Source of the DNA: Methanobacteriota archaeon
GTDB lineage: Archaea; Thermoplasmatota; Thermoplasmata; RBG-16-68-12; JAJISG01
Assembly (NCBI GenBank): GCA_030594205.1
Contig: JAUVFR010000006.1
Location: 1 to 64,000, forward strand
Reading direction: 5' to 3'
Length of the DNA stretch: 64,000 bases
Shown here: positions 1-8,606 of the stretch, one piece after another
Layout: each line of letters starts with the position of its first letter
How positions within the stretch are numbered: position 1 is the stretch's first letter
The notes under the pieces: model-generated
Told to the model about the DNA's origin: nothing
The model's input: only the letters and a program-made list of their open reading frames with translations
Database searches by the model: none
Program-made: the position numbers and the translations under genes

Positions 1-230
1 GTACGGTGAGAGAGCTGACGACGACCAAGGATACCAGAAGAAAGCTCGCCGTCCAAGCCAGGTGTCTCCAAAGCGACAAAGCCGTTTGATAACGCTCAAT
101 GAGTGATAAATCTCGTGGCAGAGCGCGGCATATGGAGGTCTTCAATCCAGGAAGCGCTCAAAGAAGGAACTTCGAATGCGGGGACCGCTCCGGAGACATT
201 ACACGGCTAATGCTACCCTCAGAGGGCGCG
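1..230. other. flank downstream of secY, no gene recognised
   Basis: This stretch lies beyond the secY stop codon, in the direction of transcription of the ribosomal operon. It is visibly less GC-rich than the coding DNA to its right. I see no convincing coding frame and no RNA gene. A short plus-strand reading frame runs from position 99 into secY, but it is antisense to secY and has no recognisable features. Confidence 0.4.
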
Positions 231-1820
231 TCAATCGCCGCCAAAGAAGTTGCGCAGAATAGGATGCATCTCCATCATCTGCTCTTTGCCTATGGCCTCG
301 TAGAACTGAATCAAGATGCCTACGGCTAACAAGACCCCCGTCCCGCTTGCATTCCCCACGGTCCCGAAGAGGTCGCCCCCCACGGCTAACATGCCGACGA
401 TGGCTCCCCCGATGATCGTGACGACCGGTATGTACCGGGCCAGAATCCGCTGCAATACGCGGGGATCGCGCCGGAACCCCGGGATCTGCATACCTCCCGA
501 CTCGATCTGGCGGGCCACGCCTTCGGGTCCCATGCCCGTTGTCTCGATCCAGAAGATGGCGAAGACGATGGACCCGACGATGAAGATGGACACGTAGACG
601 ATGACGTGAATGAAGATCTGGAAGGACGACTTGCCAAAGGTCGCGAAGACGGAACCATAGGAACCCGGCGCGATGAGTGGGAGGAGCCAGTCCTGAAGGC
701 CGGCGATGGTGGAGGTATAGAAGGCGATGCCCCCGATCGGGGTGGTGGGTTGGATGGTACCACTTAGCACGAGTGGATCATTCGGGCTGGGGTAGGCCCC
801 CAACCAGTACTGACCGCCTAAAAGCGGCCACTCGGGGTGTTGCCAGAAGAGGAGGGAAAACATGCTGATGTTGGCCAGGATGGCCGCCACGAAGATGACG
901 GGCAAGACGGAAGCGTAGATCAGCTTGATGGGATAGCGCCCTCGGGCCCCGCGGGCCCCTCCATGGGCCAGGGGGAGCTCTATGCGTGTGGATTCGAAGA
1001 AGGCCACGAAGAGGAAGATGACCACCGTCGCCACGAGGGCGATGAGGGGGTTCGGTTCCTGGAGCAGGATGACCTCGTAGCCTCCGCCCATGATCTCTTG
1101 GGCGCTCATGGTGTTCAGGAAGTACACGGTCTTCGGCACGGTGCCCACGGGGACGGCGCTGCCGGCCTGGGAGGGCATCCAGTTGAACGTCCCGGTGAAG
1201 ACGGCCTGGGCCACCCCGGCGGCGATGAAGAGGGAAATCCCACTCCCGATTCCCCACTTAGAGACCACTTCGTCCATCAAGAAGATGAGGTAGCTCCCGA
1301 CGAAGAGCTGGGCGATGATGAGGATGTTCGCCAAGAGGAGGCCGTTCCCGGCGACGAAGCCGTCCAACGCCATCACGAAGCCGGCCGAAGGTCGCAGGAA
1401 GCCGAACACCTGGGGAACGGACTCGACCACGATCATGACGAGGACGAGGAGCTTCTGGGTCCCCTGGTAGATGGCCTTGTCTTCCTCATTCCGGAGATCG
1501 AGGCGGATGATCTTTGCGCCTACGAAGAGTTGCAGAATGATGGACGCCGTAACGATGGGTCCGATCCCTAAGTGGACAAGAGAACCCTGGGCCCCCGCCA
1601 AGATGGCGCGCAGGCTCGCGAAGAAGTCCAGGACCTGGGTTCGATCCAGGCCGTAGATGAAGGTGTTAGTGAGAACGAAATAGATGACCAGGATCAGCAG
1701 GACCCAGAGCATCTTCGTCCGAAAATGGACGTGTCCCTCCGGTCGCGTCACGGCCGGCAGGCGGTCCGTGATGGGCTGTAGCTTGTAGAGGAAGCTCTTC
1801 CCTTCCGACCTGCCGAACAC
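231..1820 (-). CDS. secY: protein translocase subunit SecY
   Basis: Pore subunit of the Sec translocon in the cytoplasmic membrane, working with SecE and Sec61-beta. The 529-residue product begins with about 36 mostly hydrophilic residues and then shows the series of about ten long hydrophobic segments expected of SecY, the first near residues 37-52. Loop motifs such as GSGISLF and the C-terminal GVARQIESGGMQIPGFR region are typical of archaeal SecY. The start is GTG, three bases after the uL15 stop, so translation is probably coupled. It is the last visible gene of the ribosomal protein operon, its usual place in archaea. Length is slightly above the usual 460-500 residues. Confidence 0.97.
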   Translation of the reverse strand: MFGRSEGKSFLYKLQPITDRLPAVTRPEGHVHFRTKMLWVLLILVIYFVLTNTFIYGLDRTQVLDFFASLRAILAGAQGSLVHLGIGPIVTASIILQLFVGAKIIRLDLRNEEDKAIYQGTQKLLVLVMIVVESVPQVFGFLRPSAGFVMALDGFVAGNGLLLANILIIAQLFVGSYLIFLMDEVVSKWGIGSGISLFIAAGVAQAVFTGTFNWMPSQAGSAVPVGTVPKTVYFLNTMSAQEIMGGGYEVILLQEPNPLIALVATVVIFLFVAFFESTRIELPLAHGGARGARGRYPIKLIYASVLPVIFVAAILANISMFSLLFWQHPEWPLLGGQYWLGAYPSPNDPLVLSGTIQPTTPIGGIAFYTSTIAGLQDWLLPLIAPGSYGSVFATFGKSSFQIFIHVIVYVSIFIVGSIVFAIFWIETTGMGPEGVARQIESGGMQIPGFRRDPRVLQRILARYIPVVTIIGGAIVGMLAVGGDLFGTVGNASGTGVLLAVGILIQFYEAIGKEQMMEMHPILRNFFGGD

Positions 1821-1823
1821 GGC

Positions 1824-2258
1824 CTATTCCTCTTCTTCTTGGGGGACGACCTGGCCCCCCGCCGCCTCGACCTTCTGGACCGCCTTGGGCGTGGCGGCGG
1901 AAACCGCCACCGTGAGGGGGATGCCGACGGTGCCTCGACCCAAAAGCTTGGCGTAGCCGGCAGCCTGCAGGTCGACGCGGTAGCCCTTTCCTACCTTCTT
2001 GGCCACGCCCCGTTCGACGAACCCATCCAAGGCGTTTTCGAGGGCCTCCAGGTTGATCGTCCTTATGGTGCCGGGGGAAGCCGCGTGCCTCTTAAAGCCA
2101 TATGGCCCAAAGTGCCCCGGATCGTACTTCACAACCCACTTCCACTTGTGTTTCAGCAGCCCGGCCTGGCCGTGGCCGCCCCGCTTCCCCTTGCCCCGAC
2201 CGGCCTTCTGCCCGCGGCCGTGAGTCCGATGACCCCGCTTCTTCCGCGTGCGCCCCAT
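1824..2258 (-). CDS. rpl15: large ribosomal subunit protein uL15
   Basis: Structural protein of the large ribosomal subunit. The 144-residue product has the Gly/Arg/Lys-rich N terminus of the family (GRGKGKRGGHG), which threads into rRNA, followed by the globular domain with TINLEALENAL and GYRVDLQAAGYAKLLG. It ends in a short Glu run. It starts with ATG four bases after the uL30 stop and is followed directly by secY, the common archaeal order uL30-uL15-SecY. Confidence 0.97.
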   Translation of the reverse strand: MGRTRKKRGHRTHGRGQKAGRGKGKRGGHGQAGLLKHKWKWVVKYDPGHFGPYGFKRHAASPGTIRTINLEALENALDGFVERGVAKKVGKGYRVDLQAAGYAKLLGRGTVGIPLTVAVSAATPKAVQKVEAAGGQVVPQEEEE

Positions 2259-2262
2259 TCAG

Positions 2263-2727
2263 TCACCCCATCATGCGTAAGAGGAGCTCGTTGATGGCCG
2301 GGCCTCGGTTCCCCAGCGCGCCGCCCTCCCGATAGGATCGCTTCACGCCGCCATAGCCTTTCCGCGGGGGACTCAAGCGAAAGACCGGCTTCACGTCGTC
2401 CAGGCGTTGCAGGTCCGCCTGCCCCTGCAGGACGGCCTCCGCCAAGGCGGCGATGGAATCGTACCCCATCTCCCGGACGTGGGTCTCCGTCAGTGGGGCG
2501 CCACCCACCCGTCGTCCGCGAGCCGCGAGGAGTTGGGCGAGGACTTCCCCATCCACCTCGCCCCAGGTGATGTAGTCCTTCGCCTTCACGAGCATCCCCA
2601 TGTAGGTGTCCCGCGGGGGGAGAACCACGCAGTGGTTGGGGCGGTGGAGACGCAACATCCCCAGGGTGTCTGCGATGTCGCCTCGGACCCGAATGCCCCC
2701 GCGTACCCGGACCGCGGCAACGCTCAC
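2263..2727 (-). CDS. rpl30: large ribosomal subunit protein uL30
   Basis: Large-subunit ribosomal protein of the archaeal/eukaryotic long form (154 residues; bacterial uL30 is about 60). The start VAAVRVRGGIRVRGDIADTL and the internal LRLHRPNHCVVL are characteristic of archaeal uL30, and the C-terminal half (RLSPPRKGYGGVKRSY) is the archaeal extension. The GTG start shares bases with the uS5 TGA stop (GTGA), implying translational coupling. Confidence 0.96.
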   Translation of the reverse strand: MSVAAVRVRGGIRVRGDIADTLGMLRLHRPNHCVVLPPRDTYMGMLVKAKDYITWGEVDGEVLAQLLAARGRRVGGAPLTETHVREMGYDSIAALAEAVLQGQADLQRLDDVKPVFRLSPPRKGYGGVKRSYREGGALGNRGPAINELLLRMMG

Positions 2728-3590
2728 TCCGCCTTCCCTCCTTCCTTCTCGGAGGGCTTCGACGCGTCTGCGGGGGAGCCTTCGCCCTCAACGGTCGCCT
2801 CCGCTTCGGACTTCCCCTCCGCCTTGGGCAGCGCCGCCGCCGCCGCGGTAGCCGCGGCTTGGGCCTTCAGCTCGGCAAGATTGATCTCGAAAGCGGCCAC
2901 GGGTCCCGAGAGGATGTGGAGGCGGGCCGCTTGTTCCGGGGTCACCTTGTACTCCATGGTCTGCCGCAGGGCGTCGGCGGCGGCGAAGGCGTAGTTCACC
3001 GTCGTCTTCGTGTGACCCCGAGCGAACCCCCATGCGTCTTTGATGCCCGAGAGGCGCACGATGCTCTTTACTACGCCCGCCAGGGCCAGTCCGATGCCCT
3101 GAGGCGCGGGCTTCAGCGTCAGCTCGACCGACCCGCTGCGGCCGACGACCTTGAAGGGGAGGGTGTGGGGGGTGAAGCAGCCGCACTCCCAGGAGCCGCA
3201 ACCGCGCTTGACCTCAATCATGTTCAACTTGGCGTGATCGATGGTCTTGCGGATTGCGGGCCCGACCTCGCGGCCGCGAAGTCTGCCCACGCCCACGTAC
3301 CCGTCGTTGTTGCCCACCACGACCGTGATGACGAAGCCGATGCGCCGCCCCGAGTCGGTCATCCGTTGGACCATGTTGACATCAAGGACTTCGTCGGCGA
3401 GCTCCGGCAGCAGGAAGTCTACAATCTCGTGTTCCCGGAGTGGAAGGCCGGAGCGAAGTGCCTGGCCCATCGTGGTGATTTCGCCTCGAAGCACGCGTTT
3501 TCCAAGTCCCGTCTTGGGCAACCATTCGTCGAGTCGGTCCCATGGACCCGCCCGACTTCTTGGAGGCGGTCCTCTTCTCCGTCGTCTCAC
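2724..3590 (-). CDS. rps5: small ribosomal subunit protein uS5
   Basis: Small-subunit protein at the mRNA entry/decoding region. The N-terminal double-stranded RNA-binding fold is visible (GRRIGFVITVVVGNNDGYVG) and is followed by the S5 C-terminal domain (IGLALAGVVKSIVRLSGIKDAW). At 288 residues it is longer than typical archaeal uS5 (about 210-240) because the last 50 or so residues are a low-complexity Ala/Glu/Lys/Ser tail. The GTG start overlaps the uL18 TGA stop. Confidence 0.96.
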   Translation of the reverse strand: MRRRRRGPPPRSRAGPWDRLDEWLPKTGLGKRVLRGEITTMGQALRSGLPLREHEIVDFLLPELADEVLDVNMVQRMTDSGRRIGFVITVVVGNNDGYVGVGRLRGREVGPAIRKTIDHAKLNMIEVKRGCGSWECGCFTPHTLPFKVVGRSGSVELTLKPAPQGIGLALAGVVKSIVRLSGIKDAWGFARGHTKTTVNYAFAAADALRQTMEYKVTPEQAARLHILSGPVAAFEINLAELKAQAAATAAAAALPKAEGKSEAEATVEGEGSPADASKPSEKEGGKAE

Positions 3591-4087
3591 GTCGCTTCCA
3601 CCTTTGCCTTGATTTCGTCCACCGACGGCGCGGGCACCGTTCCCAGGTGTTCTCCACGACGGCGGGCCTCATCCGGGACGACCTTGTCGTCACCGGGGAC
3701 CTCGACCCCCGCGTCTCGTACCCCCTGGAGGGCGGCGAAGACACGGCTTCCCCGGGTCGGAGGATGAAGGCCAATGTCCGCCACGGCCTCCTTGACCTTC
3801 GCCGCCTTAGCGCGTCGACCTGCGAGGTAGCCCGTCAGATAGGCCGCGGATACGTTTCCGGTGTGGCCCTTCCATTCGAACTTGCGGAGCTCCCGGGCCG
3901 TCGCCGAGGCCAGGACCTGATCCCCGGTCAATCGAAACTGGATGAATTGGACGATGGTTTCGGACAGCGTCTTGCGAATGACAAGGCGTGGCTTCTCTGA
4001 CTTGAGAAGGGCGAGGCGCCGCCGATAATTGGTTTGCCCCTGGCGCCGACGTCGGAAGGGCACGTGCTGACGGGGACCCCGGGTCAT
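3587..4087 (-). CDS. rpl18: large ribosomal subunit protein uL18
   Basis: 5S rRNA-binding protein of the large subunit. The 166-residue product starts at the ATG that overlaps the eL19 stop (ATGA at 4084-4087). The frame remains open upstream, but that part is antisense-like and lacks family similarity. Family features are RRRRQGQTNYRRRLALL at the N terminus, then RLVIRKTLSETIVQFI and the GHTGNVSAAYLTG block. The C terminus is shared with the uS5 start codon. Confidence 0.95.
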   Translation of the reverse strand: MTRGPRQHVPFRRRRQGQTNYRRRLALLKSEKPRLVIRKTLSETIVQFIQFRLTGDQVLASATARELRKFEWKGHTGNVSAAYLTGYLAGRRAKAAKVKEAVADIGLHPPTRGSRVFAALQGVRDAGVEVPGDDKVVPDEARRRGEHLGTVPAPSVDEIKAKVEAT

Positions 4088-4542
4088 TTGCCCTCCTGCC
4101 GCAGGACGTCTTCGGCCTGCAACTGCTGCTCCAAGTGACTTCGGCTGCGATACATTCCTCCCTTCGCACGGAGGTAGAATCGGCGGTAGTCTCTCGGCGC
4201 CAGTCGCCCATTGACACGATGCCGCTTCAGCGTGTCCCGCTGGGCTCGAATCGTGCGCATCCATCGGCGCTTCTTGGGGTCTCGCGCGCCGTGAGCCCCC
4301 TTTCGACGACCTGGGCCCCGCCGCCGTCCTTTCCGGCGCTGGCGCGCATTGTAGCGTGTCCGCCCCCGGGACTGGCCGGCGACGGGCAACCTCCGGACGA
4401 GGCCAGCTGAAATGACGGCACGGACGTCGTCGCGGGTGATGGCATCGGCGACATCCTCCATGCGATTGGGGTCGATCCAGACCCGATGGGCCCCGCACTT
4501 GAGGATACTCGCGGCCATGCGGCGCTGGTTGCTCAGGTTCAC
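4084..4542 (-). CDS. rpl19e: large ribosomal subunit protein eL19
   Basis: Archaeal/eukaryotic large-subunit protein absent from bacteria. I chose the GTG at 4542 because the family begins with a NLxxQRRxAAxIL sequence, seen here as NLSNQRRMAASILKCG, and because this codon overlaps the eL32 TGA stop like its neighbours. The 152 residues include RVWIDPNRMEDVADAITR, the strongly basic GRKGRRRGPGRRKG-type middle and the helical C terminus. Confidence 0.96.
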   Translation of the reverse strand: MNLSNQRRMAASILKCGAHRVWIDPNRMEDVADAITRDDVRAVISAGLVRRLPVAGQSRGRTRYNARQRRKGRRRGPGRRKGAHGARDPKKRRWMRTIRAQRDTLKRHRVNGRLAPRDYRRFYLRAKGGMYRSRSHLEQQLQAEDVLRQEGK

Positions 4543-5165
4543 TCGACCACCCGATTGAGAATCCGAACGCCCAGCTCGTCGGCCCGCTCCTGGATGGAGA
4601 CCCGCTTCCGAGTGCCGACGGAATGGGCAATCCGCGCGGCCTGTCTCTCCGGGTTGAGGCCCTCTAAGTCGGCAGGTCGATGGATGAGGACCTCTTGGAA
4701 CCCGGATGGGTGGAGGCCTCGCACCCCACGGGGGCCGCGGTGACCCGACGAGGGCATGGCGGGTCGATAGCCCAGGTGTCTCCGAAGCTTGGAGTGGTGT
4801 CCGCGGGGACGCCTCCATGCGCGTCCGAGCCGTTTGTATCGGAACCACTCCTGTCGGCGAAAGGCAGGGCGATGCGCGCGCCGGGTGGCCCGCTCCACCA
4901 AGAGGGCCTTGGTCCCCTCGGAAAGCACGGGCTTGGCCCGGGCCACGTAGACTCTCTCCTCCAAGATTTCCATGTCTTCTTCGAGCTCCTCGATGGGCTC
5001 CTCGGCGGCCTCTCCCTCGGCCTCGATGTGAGCGAGGAGCCGCTCCCGGAGATCTGCCACCAGCCCTTCGTCATCCAAGTCATACTTCCGGGCCCACGCC
5101 TGGAGCTCGGCCTTGCGCGCCTTGTGGATCTCGGTCCGCGTCGGGAAGTCCTGGTCTCTGGCCAT
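4539..5165 (-). CDS. rpl32e: large ribosomal subunit protein eL32 with N-terminal SAP-like domain
   Basis: Archaeal/eukaryotic large-subunit protein, 208 residues, longer than the usual 120-150. The eL32 core occupies roughly residues 95-208 (RQEWFRYKRLGRAWRRPRG, HPSGFQEVLIHRPADLEGL, AARIAHSVGTRKR). Before it, residues 16-49 read as a SAP-like helix-extended loop-helix (ARKAELQAWARKYDL then VADLRERLLAHI), followed by an acidic helix at about 50-70. The same motif occurs at the N terminus of uL4 in this operon. The ATG start directly abuts the uL6 TAG stop. Confidence 0.94.
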   Translation of the reverse strand: MARDQDFPTRTEIHKARKAELQAWARKYDLDDEGLVADLRERLLAHIEAEGEAAEEPIEELEEDMEILEERVYVARAKPVLSEGTKALLVERATRRAHRPAFRRQEWFRYKRLGRAWRRPRGHHSKLRRHLGYRPAMPSSGHRGPRGVRGLHPSGFQEVLIHRPADLEGLNPERQAARIAHSVGTRKRVSIQERADELGVRILNRVVE

Positions 5166-5708
5166 CTAGGCCTCCCCCTTGCTCACGAGATAAATCCCGT
5201 CCTGGAAGACCCGGGGATCCTTACGACGAATCCGGGTCGCCTGCTCCACATTGGCCGCCGTCTGGCCTACCGCCTCGATATCGGGCCCCTGGATGGTGAC
5301 GGTGTCTCCCTTCACATCCACACGTGTCGTCCCCCGGATTTGCGCATGACGGGGATGACGCTCCCCGAGGAAGTTTTCGATGACCACCGCATCTCCCTGG
5401 ACGGAGACCTTGACCGGGAAGTGGGCATAGACCACCCGCATGGTGTAGGTGAAGCCCTCCGTCACTCCACGCACCATGTTCTGGATGTGGGAGGCGAACG
5501 TCCCCGCGAGGGCCTTCTCCCGTTTGCGGGGAAGGGGACTTTCCACCAAGACCTCGGCGCGCTCCCGGCGCAGCCGGACCCGAGAATCGTCGAGGGAACG
5601 CGAGAGGCGGACGTCGCCCTTCTGGACGGTCACCGTCCCACCCTCAATTTCCACATGGACGCCCTCGGGAATGGGGACTCGCTTCTCCACGATGCCCGTC
5701 CGTGTCAT
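5166..5708 (-). CDS. rpl6: large ribosomal subunit protein uL6
   Basis: Large-subunit protein near the GTPase-associated centre. The 180-residue product shows the two repeated alpha/beta domains of the family, with IPEGVHVEIEGGTVTVQKG in the first repeat and the archaeal signature GFTYTMRVVYAHFPVKV at the junction. The C terminus ends DPRVFQDGIYLVSKGEA, typical for archaeal uL6. It lies seven bases after uS8 in the usual uS8-uL6-eL32 order. Confidence 0.96.
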   Translation of the reverse strand: MTRTGIVEKRVPIPEGVHVEIEGGTVTVQKGDVRLSRSLDDSRVRLRRERAEVLVESPLPRKREKALAGTFASHIQNMVRGVTEGFTYTMRVVYAHFPVKVSVQGDAVVIENFLGERHPRHAQIRGTTRVDVKGDTVTIQGPDIEAVGQTAANVEQATRIRRKDPRVFQDGIYLVSKGEA

Positions 5709-5715
5709 GTTCTCC

Positions 5716-6105
5716 TCAGTAGCAATACGCCAATAGGCGCCCGCCGATCCCCGCCACCTTGGCCTGGGAGTGGGTCAGGACGCCCTGCGTGGTGGTCAAG
5801 ATCAAGACTCCGAAGTCCTGGGCGGGCAGGAATCGGGACTCGTACTTCTGCAGGTCCGTCCGCTTGACGGCGAACCGTGGCTTGATGACCCCGCAGTCGT
5901 TCACGTTGCCGGACAGCCGGACTTCGTAGGCGCCGCCTCGCCCGTCCTCTTGGTAGGTGAAGTCCCCCACATAGCCGTTCTCCTGCATGACCCGCAGCAC
6001 GCGTGCCACGAGCTTGGAAGCGGGTCGAAGGGTGACCATCGGCTTCCCGCTCCCTTCGGCGTTCTTGATGGTCGCCAGCGCGTCGTTCAGGAGGTCGTGT
6101 CGCAT
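5716..6105 (-). CDS. rps8: small ribosomal subunit protein uS8
   Basis: Primary 16S rRNA-binding protein of the small subunit platform. The ATG at 6105 gives 129 residues beginning RHDLLNDALATIKNAEG, the family N terminus; the frame is open further upstream but would run back through uS14. The C terminus FGVLILTTTQGVLTHSQAK leads to GIGGRLLAYCY, matching the archaeal signature. Eight bases separate it from uS14. Confidence 0.96.
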   Translation of the reverse strand: MRHDLLNDALATIKNAEGSGKPMVTLRPASKLVARVLRVMQENGYVGDFTYQEDGRGGAYEVRLSGNVNDCGVIKPRFAVKRTDLQKYESRFLPAQDFGVLILTTTQGVLTHSQAKVAGIGGRLLAYCY

Positions 6106-6113
6106 GGGTTCAC

Positions 6114-6263
6114 CTAGGAGTACTTCCGGAAGCCCAGCTCGAAGGCGATCTCCCGGAAACACTGGCGGCAGAGGTGGATCCCGTAGCGTCGGACAATCCC
6201 GCGCTTCCGACCGCATCGCTTGCACCCCTGTTTGTGCCCGAAGGCACCTCGAGGGCCAGTCAT
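6114..6263 (-). CDS. rps14: small ribosomal subunit protein uS14 (zinc-binding type)
   Basis: A 49-residue small-subunit protein located between uL5 and uS8. It begins [20 protein letters not shown] and contains two CxxC pairs, Cys14/Cys17 and Cys32/Cys35 (GCKRC and LCRQC), forming the zinc site of the C+ form of uS14. It ends FELGFRKYS before a TAG stop. The start ATG is one base after the uL5 stop. Its size and position are exactly those of archaeal uS14, so although very short it is secure. Confidence 0.95.
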   Translation of the reverse strand: MTGPRGAFGHKQGCKRCGRKRGIVRRYGIHLCRQCFREIAFELGFRKYS

Positions 6264-6264
6264 G

Positions 6265-6774
6265 TTAGCCCTTCACCTCCACCTCGTAGCGCCCGGTCAC
6301 GTAGTCTACCGCCTCCTGCGGGGTCGTCCGGTGCCGGTGCGGGATACGCCGCCGCCGGACCCGACGCCGGGCCACCCGGTACCCGGGCCGACGGAGCGTC
6401 ACGCTGACGTCCATGCCGAAGAGTCCGATGTCGGGGTCGTACCTCACCCCCTTGAAGTCGGTGTAGTCGGCAACGCCGAACGAGAAGTTGCCTTGGCGGT
6501 CGAAGGTGTAGCGGAACAGGATGTTGTTGCGGGCGTAGAAGGCCTCCCTAAGGAAACGGTCGGCCCGCTCGCCCCGCAGGGTGACCTTCGCCCCGATGGG
6601 CATGCCCTGCCGGATACCGAAGTCGCGGTTGGTGCTCTTGGAGAGGGTCTGGATCGCTTTCTGACCCGTCAGGCTCTCCAACACCTTCTGGGCGCGTAGA
6701 AGCTTGTCGCCGGCCTCCCCCACGCCGATGTTGATAACGACCTTGTCGATCTGCACCTCCCGCATCGGGTTCAT
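6265..6774 (-). CDS. rpl5: large ribosomal subunit protein uL5
   Basis: 5S rRNA-binding protein of the central protuberance, 169 residues. N-terminal [19 protein letters not shown] and the [16 protein letters not shown] block are the family signatures; the C-terminal part has the archaeal [13 protein letters not shown] basic stretch. It begins MNPMREV; the second Met is an alternative start. The gene follows eS4 after seven bases. Confidence 0.96.
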   Translation of the reverse strand: MNPMREVQIDKVVINIGVGEAGDKLLRAQKVLESLTGQKAIQTLSKSTNRDFGIRQGMPIGAKVTLRGERADRFLREAFYARNNILFRYTFDRQGNFSFGVADYTDFKGVRYDPDIGLFGMDVSVTLRRPGYRVARRRVRRRRIPHRHRTTPQEAVDYVTGRYEVEVKG

Positions 6775-6781
6775 GAGTACC

Positions 6782-7486
6782 TCACGCCTCCATGCTCTCC
6801 GGGAGGGCGATCACGGGCTTCTGCTTCCCCACCACGAACGCGTAGTCCACGATGCTGGAGAAGCCCTCTTTGAAGCGGACCTGATTGGGACGGGAGCTCC
6901 GTTGGACGACGATGTCCTCCACATGCCCCGTCTGTCCGACGTGCTTGCCCCCGATGAGGAGGGCCACGCCGCCCTTCTTGAGGGGCAACACTTCCTGGAT
7001 CTCCTGCGAAGGCACCGCGATCTTGAGGGTGTCCCGCGTCTTGTGGCCGTTCTCCGCGAGGAGGTTGCGGCCGTCGGAGAGGTTATACTGGATGCGGCCC
7101 CCCCGGACGACCGTCTTGTTCTCGATCCGGGCGAGCTTCCAGCCGGCCTCCGCCTCCTGGATGGGCACCAACGCAAAGCGGCCGCGGGTGTCCAGGAGGA
7201 CCCGGTAATGCTCCCCCACGTCGGGGAGGGACAGTGTGTCCATAAGCCCCAAGGGGAAGCTGGGATCCCGGACCGCGCGGTTGTCCACGTGGGCCTTTCG
7301 GGCCCGGATGACGGCCTTCGCCTCCCGGGCGTTGTCGGTATACCCGAGCATGTCCCGGAGGACAATGGTGAGGGGGATGCACCGGTGCAGGGGATGGGGC
7401 CCTGGTGAGGGGCGGACCGCCCACGTGCCCGTCTTTCGGGGGATGCTCCACGCTCGCGGAGCTGCGAGGCGTTTGAGCCGGGTCAT
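6782..7486 (-). CDS. rps4e: small ribosomal subunit protein eS4
   Basis: Archaeal/eukaryotic small-subunit protein, 234 residues. Family features in order: the N-terminal LKRLAAPRAWSIPRK, an S4-like RNA-binding segment around residues 40-75 (VLRDMLGYTDNAREAKAVI), the central domain (RIQYNLSDGRNLL) and a C-terminal KOW-like domain (GGKHVGQTGHVEDI). The ATG overlaps the uL24 TGA stop. Position between uL24 and uL5 is the archaeal norm. Confidence 0.96.
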   Translation of the reverse strand: MTRLKRLAAPRAWSIPRKTGTWAVRPSPGPHPLHRCIPLTIVLRDMLGYTDNAREAKAVIRARKAHVDNRAVRDPSFPLGLMDTLSLPDVGEHYRVLLDTRGRFALVPIQEAEAGWKLARIENKTVVRGGRIQYNLSDGRNLLAENGHKTRDTLKIAVPSQEIQEVLPLKKGGVALLIGGKHVGQTGHVEDIVVQRSSRPNQVRFKEGFSSIVDYAFVVGKQKPVIALPESMEA

Positions 7487-7857
7487 GGGCGTCCTCCGGA
7501 CCGCTCCACGAGGCGTCGCCGCCAGGGGTCGGTCATGTCGAGGCGGGTAATCCGAAGGTTCGAGGGATGCACGGGGCGCCCCACCTCGGTACCGTCCGCC
7601 TTGGCGACTGTGATCCCGTCCACGTAGACACGGAAGTGGCGCCGGTCCACGCGAGTCACCTTCCCATCATGGCCTCGCTGCGTTCCTCGCATGATCTGGA
7701 CTGTGTCTCCCTGGCGTACGGGGAGCGACCGCGGGTAGCTCACCTTCGTGTCCTCGAGGTACTTGGGGCTCAGGTGGACGCGGACGAGACGACCGCGGCG
7801 GTGGAGGGGGCTCCGGTGCATCCGGCGTCGCTGCTTTCGGGGCTGTCGGCTTGACAT
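7483..7857 (-). CDS. rpl24: large ribosomal subunit protein uL24
   Basis: Assembly-initiating large-subunit protein, 124 residues. The N terminus SSRQPRKQRRRMHRSPLHRR is the archaeal leader, and a KOW motif follows (VRQGDTVQIMRGTQRGHDGKV at about residues 46-66). The remainder, VYVDGITVAKADGTEV to HPSNLRITRLDM, is typical. The C terminus overlaps the eS4 start by four bases. Eight bases separate it from uL14. Confidence 0.96.
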   Translation of the reverse strand: MSSRQPRKQRRRMHRSPLHRRGRLVRVHLSPKYLEDTKVSYPRSLPVRQGDTVQIMRGTQRGHDGKVTRVDRRHFRVYVDGITVAKADGTEVGRPVHPSNLRITRLDMTDPWRRRLVERSGGRP

Positions 7858-7865
7858 GCTTCCTC

Positions 7866-8264
7866 CTAGACGATCATGGAGGCCGTGGCCGCGATCCGGG
7901 GCCAGCGTTCGGCGGCCTCCCGGGCCACAGGGCCCTTGATATCGGACCCCCGGGTCTCCCCGGTCTCCGTCGTGATGACGCAGGCGTTGTCTTCGAACTG
8001 TACCATGAGACCGTCCGGCCGGCGGAAGGGACGTCGCTGGCGGACGACCACGGCGTTCACGACCTGCTTGCGCATCTCGGGGCTTCCTTTCTTTACGCTG
8101 CCCACGAAAATGTCCCCCAAGGCGGCGGCCGGATAGCGGCGGGCGACCCCCTTGTAGTGCAGGACAGAGATGAGTTCCACCTGCTTCGCCCCGGTGTTGT
8201 CGATGCAGTCCAGCCGCGCGCCGCGCGGTAGGCCGCGGGTCTGTCGTCCTGGCAGTCCTTTCAC
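7866..8264 (-). CDS. rpl14: large ribosomal subunit protein uL14
   Basis: Interface protein of the large subunit, 132 residues, the usual archaeal length when the GTG at 8264 is used as start; this codon lies two bases after the uS17 stop. The sequence begins [19 protein letters not shown] and includes [32 protein letters not shown] and [14 protein letters not shown], all hallmarks of the family. The upstream open frame is antisense to uS17 and was not used. Confidence 0.95.
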   Translation of the reverse strand: MKGLPGRQTRGLPRGARLDCIDNTGAKQVELISVLHYKGVARRYPAAALGDIFVGSVKKGSPEMRKQVVNAVVVRQRRPFRRPDGLMVQFEDNACVITTETGETRGSDIKGPVAREAAERWPRIAATASMIV

Positions 8265-8266
8265 CG

Positions 8267-8602
8267 TCAGACCTCCTGTCGGCTCAAGACGACGAAGGCC
8301 ACCGTCTTTCCAAGGGGGCGGCACTCTCCGAGGAGAACCCGATCCCCCACGTGGATATCCAAGCAGCCCGGTACGTGGGCCTTGTATCGTGAGCTCCGCT
8401 TCTCGAGGCGGTCGTACTTGAGAATTTTCCGGACGTACTCCCGGCGGACGGTAACGGTGCGGGCCATCTTGTCGGAAACCACCCGGCCCTCGAGGAGCGA
8501 GCCTCGGACCTTCAGGTGACCGTGGAAGGGGCAGCTGGGGTCGTCGCAGGCCCGTTCGGGGGCCGGGACGTCGTATCCGATGTCTTTCGCCCGTTGCGCC
8601 AT
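8267..8602 (-). CDS. rps17: small ribosomal subunit protein uS17
   Basis: Early-assembly small-subunit protein with an OB fold, 111 residues. The archaeal N terminus contains a [10 protein letters not shown] segment, then [18 protein letters not shown], which is the family signature, and the closing [21 protein letters not shown]. The gene lies four bases after the Rpp29 gene, the standard archaeal order Rpp29-uS17-uL14. Confidence 0.96.
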   Translation of the reverse strand: MAQRAKDIGYDVPAPERACDDPSCPFHGHLKVRGSLLEGRVVSDKMARTVTVRREYVRKILKYDRLEKRSSRYKAHVPGCLDIHVGDRVLLGECRPLGKTVAFVVLSRQEV

Positions 8603-8606
8603 TTGG

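Noticed and set aside
837-1571. Plus-strand frame of 244 codons opposite secY
   Set aside because: It is antisense to a certain gene, rich in Glu/Asp/Gly/His as expected from the complement of hydrophobic codons, and shows no family features. High GC content keeps antisense frames open.
6120-6225. Longer start for uS8 running through uS14
   Set aside because: The added residues overlap the complete zinc-type uS14 gene and match nothing in uS8.
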